Below, one piece after another: positions 8,167-16,824 of a DNA stretch of 64,000 nt. The position numbers and the translations under genes are program-made. The DNA comes from Streptomyces cadmiisoli (lineage in GTDB: Bacteria; Actinomycetota; Actinomycetes; Streptomycetales; Streptomycetaceae). The stretch covers positions 1,302,001-1,366,000 of the forward strand of contig NZ_CP030073.1 of NCBI RefSeq assembly GCF_003261055.1, written 5' to 3'. Within the stretch, counting starts at the first letter, position 1, and every line of letters starts with the position of its first letter. The notes under the pieces were generated by a model that was not told where the DNA came from, searched no databases, and saw nothing but the letters and a program-made list of their open reading frames with translations.

Positions 8167-11100
8167 TCAGGCGATCTCGACGAGGAGGTCTCCGCCCTCC
8201 ACCTGCTGGATCTGATTGATCGCCAGCCTGGCCACCCGCCCCGCCTTCGGCGCCGTGATGGCGGCCTCCATCTTCATCGCCTCGATGGTGGCGACCGTGG
8301 CACCCGCCGCGACCTCGTCGCCCTCGGCGACCACGAGCGTCACCACCCCGCCGAACGGCGCCGCCACATGACCGGGGTCGGACCGGTCCGCCTTCTCGGT
8401 CACCGGGATGTCGGAGGCGGCCGCGGTGTCGCGCACCTGGATCGGACGCAACTGACCGTTCAGCGTGGACATCACGGTGCGCATCCCGCGCTCGTCCGCC
8501 TCGCCCACGGCCTCCAGCTCGATCAGGAGGCGCACCCCGGGTTCGAGGTCGACGGCGTACTCCGTGCCGGGCCGCAGCCCGTAGAAGAAGTCCTTGCTGT
8601 CCAGCACGCTGGTGTCGCCGAAGGCCTGCCGGTGCGCCTCGAAGTCGCGCGTCGGGCCCGGGAACAGCAGCCGGTTGAGCGTCGTACGCCGCTCCTTCGC
8701 CAGCCCCGTACGGTCCTCGGCCGTCAGTTCCTGCGGCGGCCTCGGGTCCGCCCTGCCCTCCAGCGCCCGGCTGCGGAACGGCTCCGGCCATCCGCCGGGC
8801 GGGTTGCCCAACTCACCGCGCAGGAAGCCGATGACGGAGTCGGGGATGTCGAACCTGTTCGGTGTCGCCTCGAAGTCCGTCGGCGACACCCCGGCACCGA
8901 CCAGGTGCAGCGCGAGGTCCCCGACCACCTTCGACGACGGGGTGACCTTCACCAGGCGGCCGAGCATCCGGTCGGCGGCGGCGTACATCGCCTCGATCTC
9001 CTCGAAGCGTTCGCCCAGGCCCAGCGCGATGGCCTGGGTGCGCAGGTTGGAGAGCTGGCCGCCGGGGATCTCGTGGTGGTAGACGCGCCCCGTCGGCGAG
9101 GCCAGGCCCGCCTCGAAGGGGGCGTAGATCTTGCGGACGCTCTCCCAGTACGGTTCTAGGTCCCCGACGGCGCCGAGGTCGAGTCCGGTGGGCCGCTCGG
9201 AGTGGTCGGTCGCGGCCACGAGCGCCGACAGCGACGGCTGCGAGGTGGTGCCCGCCATCGAGGCCACCGCGCCGTCCACCGCGTCGGCGCCCGCCTGGAT
9301 CGCGGCGAGATAGCTGGCGAGCTGGCCGCCGGCCGTGTCGTGGGTGTGCAGGTGCACCGGCAGGTCGAACTCCCGGCGCAGCGCCGACACGAGCGTCGCG
9401 GCGGCCGGCGCCCGCAGCAGGCCCGCCATGTCCTTGACGGCCAGCACGTGGGCGCCGGCGGCCACGATCTGCTCGGCCAGGCGGAGGTAGTAGTCCAGCG
9501 TGTACAACCGCTCGGACGGGTCGGACAGGTCGGAGGTGTAGCACAGGGCCACTTCCGCGACGGCCGTTCCGGTCTCGCGGACCGCGTCGATGGCGGGCCG
9601 CATCTGCGCGACGTCGTTGAGGGCGTCGAAGATGCGGAAGATGTCGATGCCGGTCGCCGCCGCCTCCTGCACGAAGGCGTCGGTCACCTCGGTCGGGTAC
9701 GGCGTGTAGCCCACGGTGTTGCGCCCGCGCAGCAGCATCTGGAGGCAGATGTTCGGCACCGCCTCACGCAGTGCGGCCAGCCGCTCCCACGGATCCTCGG
9801 CGAGGAAGCGCAGCGCGACGTCGTAGGTGGCGCCGCCCCAGCACTCCAGGGACAGCAGCTGCGGCAGGGTGCGGGCCACCACCGGGGCCACGGCGAGCAT
9901 GTCCTTGGTGCGGACCCTGGTGGCGAGCAGCGACTGGTGGGCGTCGCGGAACGTGGTGTCGGTGACGCCGATCGTCGGCGACGTGCGCAGCCATCCGGCG
10001 AATCCCTCCGGACCCAGCTCGGCGAGCCGCTGCCTGGACCCGGCGGGCGGCTCGCCCGCGGGCAGCGCGGGCAGTTTGGTGACCGGGTCGATCACCTCGG
10101 GCCGTTCGCCGTGCGGCCTGTTGACCGTGACGTCGGCGAGGTAGGTGAGCAACTTCGTGCCGCGGTCGGCCGAGTGACGCGACGTCAGCAGATGGGGGCG
10201 TTGCTCGATGAACGCGGTGGTGACCCGTCCGGCCTGGAAGTCCGGGTCGTCCAGTACGGCCTGGAGGAAGGGGATGTTGGTGGCCACCCCGCGGATGCGG
10301 AACTCGGCCACGGCACGCCGGGCCCGCCCGACGGCCGTCGGGAAGTCCCGCCCCCGGCAGGTGAGTTTGACCAGCATGGAATCGAAGTGGGCGCTGACCT
10401 CGGAACCGGCGTGGGTGGTGCCGCCGTCCAGTCGGATGCCCGACCCGCCGGGCGAGCGGTAGGCGCTGATCATGCCGGTGTCCGGGCGGAATCCGTTGGC
10501 CGGGTCCTCGGTGGTGATACGGCACTGGAGCGCGGCTCCCCGCAGGGTGACGGTCTCCTGGGCGAGGCCGAGGTCGGCCAGCGTCTCCCCGGCGGCGATA
10601 CGCATCTGCGCCTGCACGAGGTCGACGTCGGTGACCTCCTCGGTCACCGTGTGCTCGACCTGGATGCGCGGGTTCATCTCGATGAAGACGTGGTTCCCGT
10701 CGCGGTCGAGCAGGAACTCCACGGTGCCCGCGTTGCGGTAGCCGATGTGCCGGGCGAAGCGCACCGCGTCCGCGCAGATCCGGTCCCGCAGCTCCGGATC
10801 GAGGTTCGGCGCGGGCGCCAGCTCGATCACCTTCTGGTGGCGCCGCTGGAGGGAGCAGTCGCGCTCGAACAGGTGGATGACGTGGCCGTCGCCGTCGGCC
10901 AGGATCTGCACCTCGATGTGGCGGGGGTCGACGACGGCCTTCTCCAGGAAGACGGTGGAGTCGCCGAAGGCGGACGCCGCCTCACGGGCGGCCGCCTCGA
11001 TGGCCTCGCGCAGTTGGGCGGGTTCCTCGACCCGGCGCATGCCGCGCCCGCCGCCACCGGCGACCGCCTTGACGAACACCGGGAAGCCGATGTCCCCCGC

Positions 11101-11541
11101 GGCCCGCACCAGTTCGTCCACGTCGGCGGAGGGCGCCGAGGAGCCCAGCACGGGGACGCCGGCCTCGCGGGCGGCGGCCACCGCGCGCGCCTTGTTCCCG
11201 GTCAGTTCGAGGGTGGCCGCGGTCGGGCCGACGAAAGTGATGCCCGCCTCCTCGCAGGCGCGCGCGAGTTCGGGATTCTCGGACAGGAACCCGTAGCCCG
11301 GGTACACGGCGTCCGCTCCCGCCCGGCGCGCCGCGCGGACGATCTCCTCGACGGAGAGGTAGGCCCGCACCGGATGTCCGGGCTCGCCGATCTCGTACGC
11401 CTCGTCGGCCTTCATACGGTGCAGCGAGTTGCGGTCCTCGTAGGGGAAGACCGCGACGGTACGCGCGCCCAGTTCGTAGCCGGCACGAAACGCACGAATC
11501 GCGATCTCACCACGGTTCGCGACCAGCACCTTGCGGAACAT
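8167..11541 (-). CDS. pyc: pyruvate carboxylase
   Basis: A 1124-residue single-chain biotin enzyme that carboxylates pyruvate to oxaloacetate, an anaplerotic step, in the cytoplasm. Domain order is canonical. An ATP-grasp biotin carboxylase fills about residues 1-460 (VANRGEIAIRA start, GGGGRGMR glycine loop). The carboxyltransferase TIM barrel covers about 530-810, with GVTDTTFRDAHQSLLATR and the metal-site HLHTHDT. A pyruvate-carboxylase C-terminal domain follows. The biotinyl domain lies at the C terminus, with biotin attached to the lysine of EAMKMEA. The length equals that of typical bacterial enzymes. The start is supported by GAAGGGA upstream. The gene is monocistronic and convergent with the amidinotransferase. 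Confidence 0.97.
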   Translation of the reverse strand: MFRKVLVANRGEIAIRAFRAGYELGARTVAVFPYEDRNSLHRMKADEAYEIGEPGHPVRAYLSVEEIVRAARRAGADAVYPGYGFLSENPELARACEEAGITFVGPTAATLELTGNKARAVAAAREAGVPVLGSSAPSADVDELVRAAGDIGFPVFVKAVAGGGGRGMRRVEEPAQLREAIEAAAREAASAFGDSTVFLEKAVVDPRHIEVQILADGDGHVIHLFERDCSLQRRHQKVIELAPAPNLDPELRDRICADAVRFARHIGYRNAGTVEFLLDRDGNHVFIEMNPRIQVEHTVTEEVTDVDLVQAQMRIAAGETLADLGLAQETVTLRGAALQCRITTEDPANGFRPDTGMISAYRSPGGSGIRLDGGTTHAGSEVSAHFDSMLVKLTCRGRDFPTAVGRARRAVAEFRIRGVATNIPFLQAVLDDPDFQAGRVTTAFIEQRPHLLTSRHSADRGTKLLTYLADVTVNRPHGERPEVIDPVTKLPALPAGEPPAGSRQRLAELGPEGFAGWLRTSPTIGVTDTTFRDAHQSLLATRVRTKDMLAVAPVVARTLPQLLSLECWGGATYDVALRFLAEDPWERLAALREAVPNICLQMLLRGRNTVGYTPYPTEVTDAFVQEAAATGIDIFRIFDALNDVAQMRPAIDAVRETGTAVAEVALCYTSDLSDPSERLYTLDYYLRLAEQIVAAGAHVLAVKDMAGLLRAPAAATLVSALRREFDLPVHLHTHDTAGGQLASYLAAIQAGADAVDGAVASMAGTTSQPSLSALVAATDHSERPTGLDLGAVGDLEPYWESVRKIYAPFEAGLASPTGRVYHHEIPGGQLSNLRTQAIALGLGERFEEIEAMYAAADRMLGRLVKVTPSSKVVGDLALHLVGAGVSPTDFEATPNRFDIPDSVIGFLRGELGNPPGGWPEPFRSRALEGRADPRPPQELTAEDRTGLAKERRTTLNRLLFPGPTRDFEAHRQAFGDTSVLDSKDFFYGLRPGTEYAVDLEPGVRLLIELEAVGEADERGMRTVMSTLNGQLRPIQVRDTAAASDIPVTEKADRSDPGHVAAPFGGVVTLVVAEGDEVAAGATVATIEAMKMEAAITAPKAGRVARLAINQIQQVEGGDLLVEIA

Positions 11542-11712
11542 GCTCGATCCCTTCAGCCTGCCGGTGGACGCGCTCTATGGTGTCGGCGACGCCTGCGCTG
11601 CGCCATGTGAGCCGGGCCACTCACCCGTCGGCGGATGCGCGCGAAGCGGTACGGCGGCCTCTCGCCGCCCGGAGATGTGCGTCGTCCGACGAACGCGTCC
11701 TCGGCGGGGCCG

Positions 11713-11752
11713 ATGCCGAACGGGCCCCTCTGCCGAGGGGCCCGTTCGGCAT
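11713..11752. terminator. 17-bp perfect hairpin downstream of the P450 operon
   Basis: ATGCCGAACGGGCCCCT at 11713-11729 is perfectly complementary to 11736-11752 with a 6-nt loop. It sits about 75 nt beyond the stop of the P450 gene (minus strand) and upstream of pyc, so it most likely terminates the P450 operon and insulates pyc. Confidence 0.8.
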
Positions 11753-11827
11753 GTCCGCGGGCGGTGGGTCAGCCGTCCGCGCCGGGCTCCACGAACCGCG
11801 CCGCGGTTCCGGAGCCCTCGCGCCCCG

Positions 11828-13069
11828 TCACCCGGCGGGGTCGAGCACGACCGGCAGCTCCGCGAGGCCGCGGAACGCGGGGAACGGAACCGCCATCCAC
11901 TGCGGCCCGCTCGCGGGGTCGGCCAGCGTCAGCCGGGGGAAGCGGCCGAAAAGGGTGCTCAGCGCCAGCTGCGTCTCCAGCCGGGCCAGCGGGGCACCCA
12001 GGCAGTAGTGGCTGCCGTGCCCGAACCCGAGGTGGGCGTTCTGCGTGTTTCCCGGTCGCCGCACGTCGAAGTCGTCCGGGCGCTCGAACTTCTCCGGGTC
12101 GCGGTTGGCCGACGTGAGCGCGATCTGCACCAGGGCGCCCTTCGGGATCCGCGTCCCGCTGTACTCCACGTCCTCGGTGGCGTAGCGGAACGTCGCGCTC
12201 TCCACGGAACCCTCGTAGCGCACCAGTTCCTCCACCGCCGGACCGATCAGTTCCGGTTTCTCCTGCACGGCGCGGAGCTGCGCGGGACGGGCGAGGAAGT
12301 GGTAGACGGCGTTGCCGATGAGGTAGGCCGTCGTCTTGTGACCGGCGAACATCAGCAGGAACGCCGTGGAGACCAGCTCGTTCTCGCTGAGCCCGCCGTC
12401 GGTGTCCCGGACGGCGGTGAGGGCGCTCAGCATGTCGTCGGCCGGTTCCCTGCGCTTGCGCGCGATCAGCTCCGTGAAGTACGCGTGCAGGTCCTCCTCC
12501 GCCTTCTGCTGGGCCCGCTTGGACTCCGCGCTGAAGCCGGTCTGCGCCACCGTGGTGGACAGCTGCTGCATCTTCGAGCGCTCCTGCGGCGGCACCCCGA
12601 GCAGTTCGCAGATCACGGCGATCGGCACCGGGAACGCGAAGGCGGGGAGCAGGTCGAGGGGCTCGCGGGTGGGACAGTCGTCGAGGAGTGTCTCGACGAT
12701 CTCCTGGATCCTCGGCCGCAGCGCCTCCACCCGGCGCGGGGTGAACGCGGTGTTGACCAGCTTGCGCAGCCGCGTGTGCTTGGGCGCGTCGGAGTTGAGC
12801 ATGTTGTCGTCCAGCGCCACGGACGAGTCACCGAAGATCCTCCGGTAGGCGTCCATGGCGCCGTACATGTCCTTGCTCAACCGCGGGTCCGACAGGGCGT
12901 TGCGCGCGTCCTCGTACCGGGTGATCAGGTACGTCTCGTTGCCGTGCGGCGGTCTCATCGGGCAGACCGGAGCCGACTCGCGGAGCTGGGCGTAGACCGG
13001 GTGAGGGTTGCGCCGGTACTCCGGAGTGCACCGCTCGGCGGCGGCGACGGCGTCTTGCGTGGTGGTCAC
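11828..13069 (-). CDS. cytochrome P450
   Basis: A 413-residue soluble class I-type P450. The I-helix motif reads FAGHKTTAYL (normally A-G-x-D/E-T-T). The K-helix E-x-x-R appears in EELVRYEGS. The heme-binding loop FGHGSHYCLGAPLARLE carries the cysteine ligand. The I-helix acid is replaced by histidine-lysine, which departs from the usual proton-relay pair. The start GTG 13069 shares GTGA with the stop of the upstream amidohydrolase and has a GAGGAG ribosome site; the longer open frame upstream is a shadow of that gene. It is the last gene of a coupled four-gene operon. No ferredoxin gene is adjacent, so electrons must come from elsewhere. The substrate is unknown. Confidence 0.92.
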   Translation of the reverse strand: MTTTQDAVAAAERCTPEYRRNPHPVYAQLRESAPVCPMRPPHGNETYLITRYEDARNALSDPRLSKDMYGAMDAYRRIFGDSSVALDDNMLNSDAPKHTRLRKLVNTAFTPRRVEALRPRIQEIVETLLDDCPTREPLDLLPAFAFPVPIAVICELLGVPPQERSKMQQLSTTVAQTGFSAESKRAQQKAEEDLHAYFTELIARKRREPADDMLSALTAVRDTDGGLSENELVSTAFLLMFAGHKTTAYLIGNAVYHFLARPAQLRAVQEKPELIGPAVEELVRYEGSVESATFRYATEDVEYSGTRIPKGALVQIALTSANRDPEKFERPDDFDVRRPGNTQNAHLGFGHGSHYCLGAPLARLETQLALSTLFGRFPRLTLADPASGPQWMAVPFPAFRGLAELPVVLDPAG

Positions 13070-14088
13070 GGACGACTCCTCAGGTCGAAGAGGGCCTCGG
13101 CGTTGCCGCCGAGGATCCGCTGCTGGGACGCCTTGTCCACCGGCAGCTTCTCGATCATGCGGACGAAGTCCTCCAGCGGCGCCGCCATCGGCGGTGAGTC
13201 GGTGCCGAACAGCATCCGTTCGGGCCCGAGGACCTCCGCGTTGAGGCTCAGGTGCGCCGCGCTGAACGGGCTGGTGTCGACGTACATGCGCCGCAGTGCG
13301 GCGATCGGGTCGGCCGACGGCGCCATCGCCCCGTGCGACGCGGGCTTCGCCGCGCCGGCCGCGGGCGGGGCGGTGCCGGGCTTCCGGTCGGCGGGCCGCC
13401 CGGAGGGCGGCGCGCCCCCGGCCCAGTGCCGGGGGCGCGCCGCCGTCTGCAGGCGCTCCGGCAGCAGCGCCATCGCGCCGCCGCCGGTAGCGCCGATCAG
13501 TCGCAGACCGGGGTACTTGTCCAGCCATCCCGCGAACGCGATCATGGCCATGCCGACGGTGAGGTCGCCGAAGCGGCCGATCTGCTCCACGAAGCTGAAG
13601 TCGTCGACCCGTTCCGTGCCGACCGGTTCCGCCGGTGCGTGCACCAGCACCGGCACTCCCGCCTCCGCGGCCAGCGCGAAGAAGGAGTCGGCGCGCGGGG
13701 AGCCGAGCAGCTCCCCGTGGACGCTGGACGTGGTGATCAGGCCGACGAAGGCGGGATCCTGCAGCGTCTCCCGCACACCTTCGAGGTGGTCGTCGTCCCC
13801 GAACGGGTTGGCGTACACATAGCCGCGCAACTGGTCGGGGAACTTGGCGATCAGGCCTGACATCCAGGCGTGGAAGCCGCGCAGCCGGTCCCGTGGCTGC
13901 GCGTAGTTGTCGATGCCCGGGACCCGGGCCATCGCACCGGCGCCGACGGGGCTGCCGATGATGGTGAGATCGATCCCGGCCTGGGCGCGGGCGGCGAGCA
14001 TGCCGTCGACGTCGGTCAGGCTGGGGGGCATGGGGAAGCGTTCGGCCGCTTCCGGTGGGGACAGATGCCCGTGGATGTCGATGATCAT
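13066..14088 (-). CDS. ACMSD-like metal-dependent amidohydrolase
   Basis: A 340-residue amidohydrolase-2 family protein, resembling aminocarboxymuconate semialdehyde decarboxylase and related non-oxidative decarboxylases. The N-terminal metal motif is DIHGHLSP (H-x-H). A second histidine lies in VLVHAPAEP, and the C-terminal aspartate is in LFGTDSPPM. Between about residues 230 and 265 an alanine/proline/glycine-rich insert (GGAPPSGRPADRKP and following) interrupts the barrel where family members usually have a histidine-containing loop. Members hydrolyse or decarboxylate small aromatic or carboxylic acids. The start overlaps the upstream dehydrogenase stop as ATGA. Reaction and substrate are not deducible. 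Confidence 0.82.
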   Translation of the reverse strand: MIIDIHGHLSPPEAAERFPMPPSLTDVDGMLAARAQAGIDLTIIGSPVGAGAMARVPGIDNYAQPRDRLRGFHAWMSGLIAKFPDQLRGYVYANPFGDDDHLEGVRETLQDPAFVGLITTSSVHGELLGSPRADSFFALAAEAGVPVLVHAPAEPVGTERVDDFSFVEQIGRFGDLTVGMAMIAFAGWLDKYPGLRLIGATGGGAMALLPERLQTAARPRHWAGGAPPSGRPADRKPGTAPPAAGAAKPASHGAMAPSADPIAALRRMYVDTSPFSAAHLSLNAEVLGPERMLFGTDSPPMAAPLEDFVRMIEKLPVDKASQQRILGGNAEALFDLRSRP

Positions 14089-14972
14089 GTGCTGCTTCCC
14101 GGTTTCGGTGTGAGTGCACGGGTGACCGCGGCGCAGTCCTCGTCACCCAGTCCCTGCTCGGTGGCACGGACGTGGGTCTCGGCTGCGGCGGTCGCCAGCG
14201 GCAGACTCAGGCCGACCGCAGCAGCCTGCTTCGATGCGAGCATGAGGTCTTTGGCCATCAGCCGCAGCCTGAAGTCCGGCTTGCCGAAGTTGCCGGAGGC
14301 CAGTCGCTTGGACTTGAACGCCATCACCGGGGAGGCGAAGCCGCTGCCCGCGATCGTCTTGAGGACCTGCTGCCGGTTGAGCCCGGTGGCCGACGCCAGC
14401 TCGGTCGCCTCGGCCAGCGCCTGCACCTCGACCCCCATCAGGAGGTTGAGGAGCAGTTTCATCCGCATGCCGGAACCGAGTGCGCCCAGATGGACGACCT
14501 CCTTGCCCAGCATCTCCAGCAGCGGACGGCAGGCGTTGAAGACCCGTTCCTCACCGCCGGCGAACAGCCGCAGCTCGCCCTCGCGGGCGTGGTCGCGGTT
14601 GCCGAGCATGCCGACGTCCAGCACCGAGGGGACGTCGCCGGCGATCTGGACGACCTCTTCGGGAGCGACGGTGCTCGCACAGATCAGGGTGCCGGGGTAG
14701 GGGCCCTTCGTCAGCATTCCGTCGGTCCCGCGCAGCACCTCGCTGAGGGCCTCGCCGTCGGAGACGGTGCAGATGGTGTGGGTCGTGCCCTCGACGGCGT
14801 GGGCGGGACCGGCCGCCGCGAACGCGCCGGACCTGACGAGCGGTTCGGCCCGCTCCGGGGTCCGGTTCCAGACCCGGACGGGTATGCCCTGGTCGAGGAG
14901 GCGGGTGGCCAGCCCGCTGCCCATGAGGCCGAGGCCGAGGACGGCCACGGGGCCGTTGGTCGCACGTGTCAT
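14085..14972 (-). CDS. beta-hydroxyacid dehydrogenase-like NAD(P)-binding protein
   Basis: A 295-residue member of the 6-phosphogluconate/3-hydroxyisobutyrate dehydrogenase superfamily. The N-terminal Rossmann signature is VLGLGLMGSGLATRLL. The arginine in VWNRTPE just after beta-2 suggests NADP(H) preference. The lysine of GSGMRMKLLLNLLMG matches the catalytic lysine, which argues against an imine reductase, where that position is usually changed. A helical C-terminal dimerisation domain covers about residues 165-290. ATG 14972 overlaps the upstream monooxygenase stop by ATGA, and the gene ends in ATGA with the amidohydrolase. The predicted reaction is reversible oxidation of a hydroxy acid or similar carbonyl; the substrate is unknown. 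Confidence 0.88.
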   Translation of the reverse strand: MTRATNGPVAVLGLGLMGSGLATRLLDQGIPVRVWNRTPERAEPLVRSGAFAAAGPAHAVEGTTHTICTVSDGEALSEVLRGTDGMLTKGPYPGTLICASTVAPEEVVQIAGDVPSVLDVGMLGNRDHAREGELRLFAGGEERVFNACRPLLEMLGKEVVHLGALGSGMRMKLLLNLLMGVEVQALAEATELASATGLNRQQVLKTIAGSGFASPVMAFKSKRLASGNFGKPDFRLRLMAKDLMLASKQAAAVGLSLPLATAAAETHVRATEQGLGDEDCAAVTRALTPKPGSST

Positions 14973-15307
14973 GACTTCGCCCCCACGGTCTCCTTGACGA
15001 TCCGGAACCGCAGCGACTGCGTGGAGTCGACCCACTGGCGCAGCGGAGCCACCAGTTCGTTGTGGTCCTCGCTCTGCTGCCAGGCGAAGAAGTGCTCGGG
15101 TGTCTCCCACTCGCTGGTGATCACCCACTGACGTGAGTCGTCCACGGGTGCGCCGAGCTTCTCGACGATGTGGCCGGGGGTCTTGGCGACGGACTTCCGG
15201 ATCTGGTCGTACAGATCCAGGAACCCCTGCTCGCCGCCCTCCTTCACACGGACCGTGAAAACGACGGACAGCTGCTCGGCCGAATGGCCCTTCTGCTTGG
15301 TGCCCAT
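14969..15307 (-). CDS. ABM-domain (antibiotic biosynthesis monooxygenase-like) protein
   Basis: A 112-residue ferredoxin-like dimeric alpha/beta barrel protein. It has the typical ABM core: a first strand VVFTVRVKEG, a helix with the pattern F-x-x-x-Y-x-x-I-R, a central WVITSEWETPEHFFAWQQSE strand-helix, and a last strand LRFRIVKETV. The family includes cofactor-free quinone-forming monooxygenases, but also heme-degrading and non-catalytic members. It is the first gene of the four-gene coupled operon, with a strong GGAGGAG ribosome site before ATG 15307. The context suggests a role in oxidising or binding an aromatic intermediate. This is inference. Confidence 0.82.
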   Translation of the reverse strand: MGTKQKGHSAEQLSVVFTVRVKEGGEQGFLDLYDQIRKSVAKTPGHIVEKLGAPVDDSRQWVITSEWETPEHFFAWQQSEDHNELVAPLRQWVDSTQSLRFRIVKETVGAKS

Positions 15308-15725
15308 GTCTCCTCCTGAAGGTGAGATCCGGCAGGACACGACTCCACCGAGCCATGCCCCCCGTCCGGCCGCAACTCCGAATGGGGGACGGGCCAATGG
15401 GGACAAGGGCTCACGCTGAGTTCTTGGTCTGTTCGGGTGAGTGACGAGACGGTCCCTCGCGGTGCGTCCGGCCGCGCCCGGCGTCACACGAACGGGCCCC
15501 GGCGAACCCGTTGTGGCCGAGCCCCGCGAACGAACCCTCACGGGTGACCGGACGGGGGCCGCGGCGGCGGCACGACACCCGCTCGACGATCCCCCGGCGG
15601 CGGGCCGCGCCCCCGGTGTCGTGGGGGCAGGACCGGGGGCCGGGCGTGAGCGGTGGCGGGCGTTGATAGCGTCGAGGTGTGCCGTGCCGGTCGGCACGGT
15701 GCGCCGCTCGACCGAGAGAGATCTG
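15308..15725. promoter_or_regulatory. divergent intergenic region between the P450 operon and galU
   Basis: 418 bases separate the start of the minus-strand operon from the galU start. All frames here are shadows. I see a widely spaced dyad: CACGACACC at 15571-15579 is perfectly complementary to 15615-15623. A 7-bp inverted repeat, CCCGTCC at 15361-15367 with 15387-15393, lies nearer the operon start. Either could be a regulator site or a leader hairpin. No clear promoter hexamers were identified. Confidence 0.35.
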
Positions 15726-16640
15726 ATGTCCCCGACGATCCGCAGGGCGGTGATCCCCGCCGCCGGGCTCGGTTCCCGCCTGCTGCCCCTGACCAAGGCG
15801 ACACCGAAGGAGATGCTTCCGGTCGGCGACAAGCCGGTCATCGAGCACACCGTGCGCGAGCTGGTGGACTCCGGCATCACCGACATCACCATCGTCGTGT
15901 CCGGCGGCAAGAGCCTCATCCAGGACCACTTCCGCCCCAATCCCGCCCTCGTCGCGCAGCTGCGCGAGGACGGCAAGACGGCGTACGCGGACGCGGTGGA
16001 GGAGGTCGCCGAGCTGGCCCGCAAGGGCCACATCACCTACCTCGACCAGTACGGCCCCTACGGCAACGGCACCCCCGTGCTGAACGCCGCCCGCTCCTTC
16101 GGCGACGAGCCCGTACTGGTGCTGTGGCCCGACGACGTGTTCGTGGCCGAGACCCCCCGGGCCCAGCAGCTGATCCGCGCCTACGAGCAGACCGGCTGCC
16201 CGGTGCTGGCCCTGCTGCCGATGGACCCCGCCCACTCCCAGCGCTACGGCGTGCCCGTCGTCAAGGAGGACCTGGGCGACGGCCAGCTGCGCATCACCGG
16301 CCTGGTCGAGAAGCCGAAACCGCAGGACGCGCCGTCGCCGTACGCGGCCATCGGCGGCTACGTCATCACCCCGGGCATCGTCGACGAACTGCGCGAGCAG
16401 ACCCGCCGCTGGTACGAACACCGGACCGGCGAGGTGTACCTGACCGACGCCATCAACGCCTACGCCGCCACCCGGGCGGTCTACGGCCAGGTCATCCAGG
16501 GCCGTTGGTACGACACCGGCAATCCGGCCGACTACCTCGTCGCCCAGATGGCCTTCGCCCTCTCCCACCCCGAGTACGGGCCCCTGCTGCGCGGCCTGGT
16601 CGGTGAACTCGACGCCAGGGGCGACGACACCGGAGCCTGA
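15726..16640 (+). CDS. galU: UTP--glucose-1-phosphate uridylyltransferase
   Basis: A 304-residue nucleotidyltransferase that makes UDP-glucose from UTP and glucose-1-phosphate for cell-wall glycans, trehalose and glycosylation. The N terminus has the signature AGLGSRLLPLTKATPKEML with the catalytic arginine and lysine. The usual family segments follow: the PDDVFV aspartate motif, LVEKPKP, the AAIGGYVITP strand, GEVYLTDAI and GRWYDTGNP. The length is normal. The frame is open upstream, but ATG 15726 is preceded by a GAGAGAG ribosome site and the residues before it are low-complexity, so I use it. The gene appears monocistronic. Confidence 0.95.
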   Translation: MSPTIRRAVIPAAGLGSRLLPLTKATPKEMLPVGDKPVIEHTVRELVDSGITDITIVVSGGKSLIQDHFRPNPALVAQLREDGKTAYADAVEEVAELARKGHITYLDQYGPYGNGTPVLNAARSFGDEPVLVLWPDDVFVAETPRAQQLIRAYEQTGCPVLALLPMDPAHSQRYGVPVVKEDLGDGQLRITGLVEKPKPQDAPSPYAAIGGYVITPGIVDELREQTRRWYEHRTGEVYLTDAINAYAATRAVYGQVIQGRWYDTGNPADYLVAQMAFALSHPEYGPLLRGLVGELDARGDDTGA

Positions 16641-16751
16641 CGCAGCGGTACCGAGCGGGGAGCGGGAGACCGGCCGTCCGTCGAGGCCGTCACGCTCGGG
16701 GCCGCCGACACGGCCGGCACGAGGCGATCGAACGGCGTCGAGAAGGTGCCC

Positions 16752-16793
16752 CGAAGGACACAACCCTTTGGCTTTCCGGGTTGTCCTCCTTCA
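16752..16793. terminator. imperfect inverted repeat downstream of galU
   Basis: An imperfect stem joins GAAGGACACAACCC (about 16753-16766) with GGGTTGTCCTCCTTC (about 16778-16792). It contains a 6-bp CAACCC/GGGTTG core and a GAAGGA/TCCTTC flank. It lies between galU and the secreted-protein gene and could terminate galU, or form a leader hairpin for the next gene. Confidence 0.35.
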
Positions 16794-16824
16794 TATCAGC
16801 ACTATACGCACCTTGGGGTACACA

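Noticed and set aside
9202..11610. An 802-residue plus-strand frame opposite pyc
   Set aside because: Antisense of the biotin carboxylase and carboxyltransferase domains; low-complexity shadow composition.
12660..13069. Possible fusion of the amidohydrolase and P450 into one 779-residue protein
   Set aside because: The long frame upstream of 13069 is an out-of-frame reading of the amidohydrolase gene; the GTGA overlap and GAGGAG site place the P450 start at 13069.
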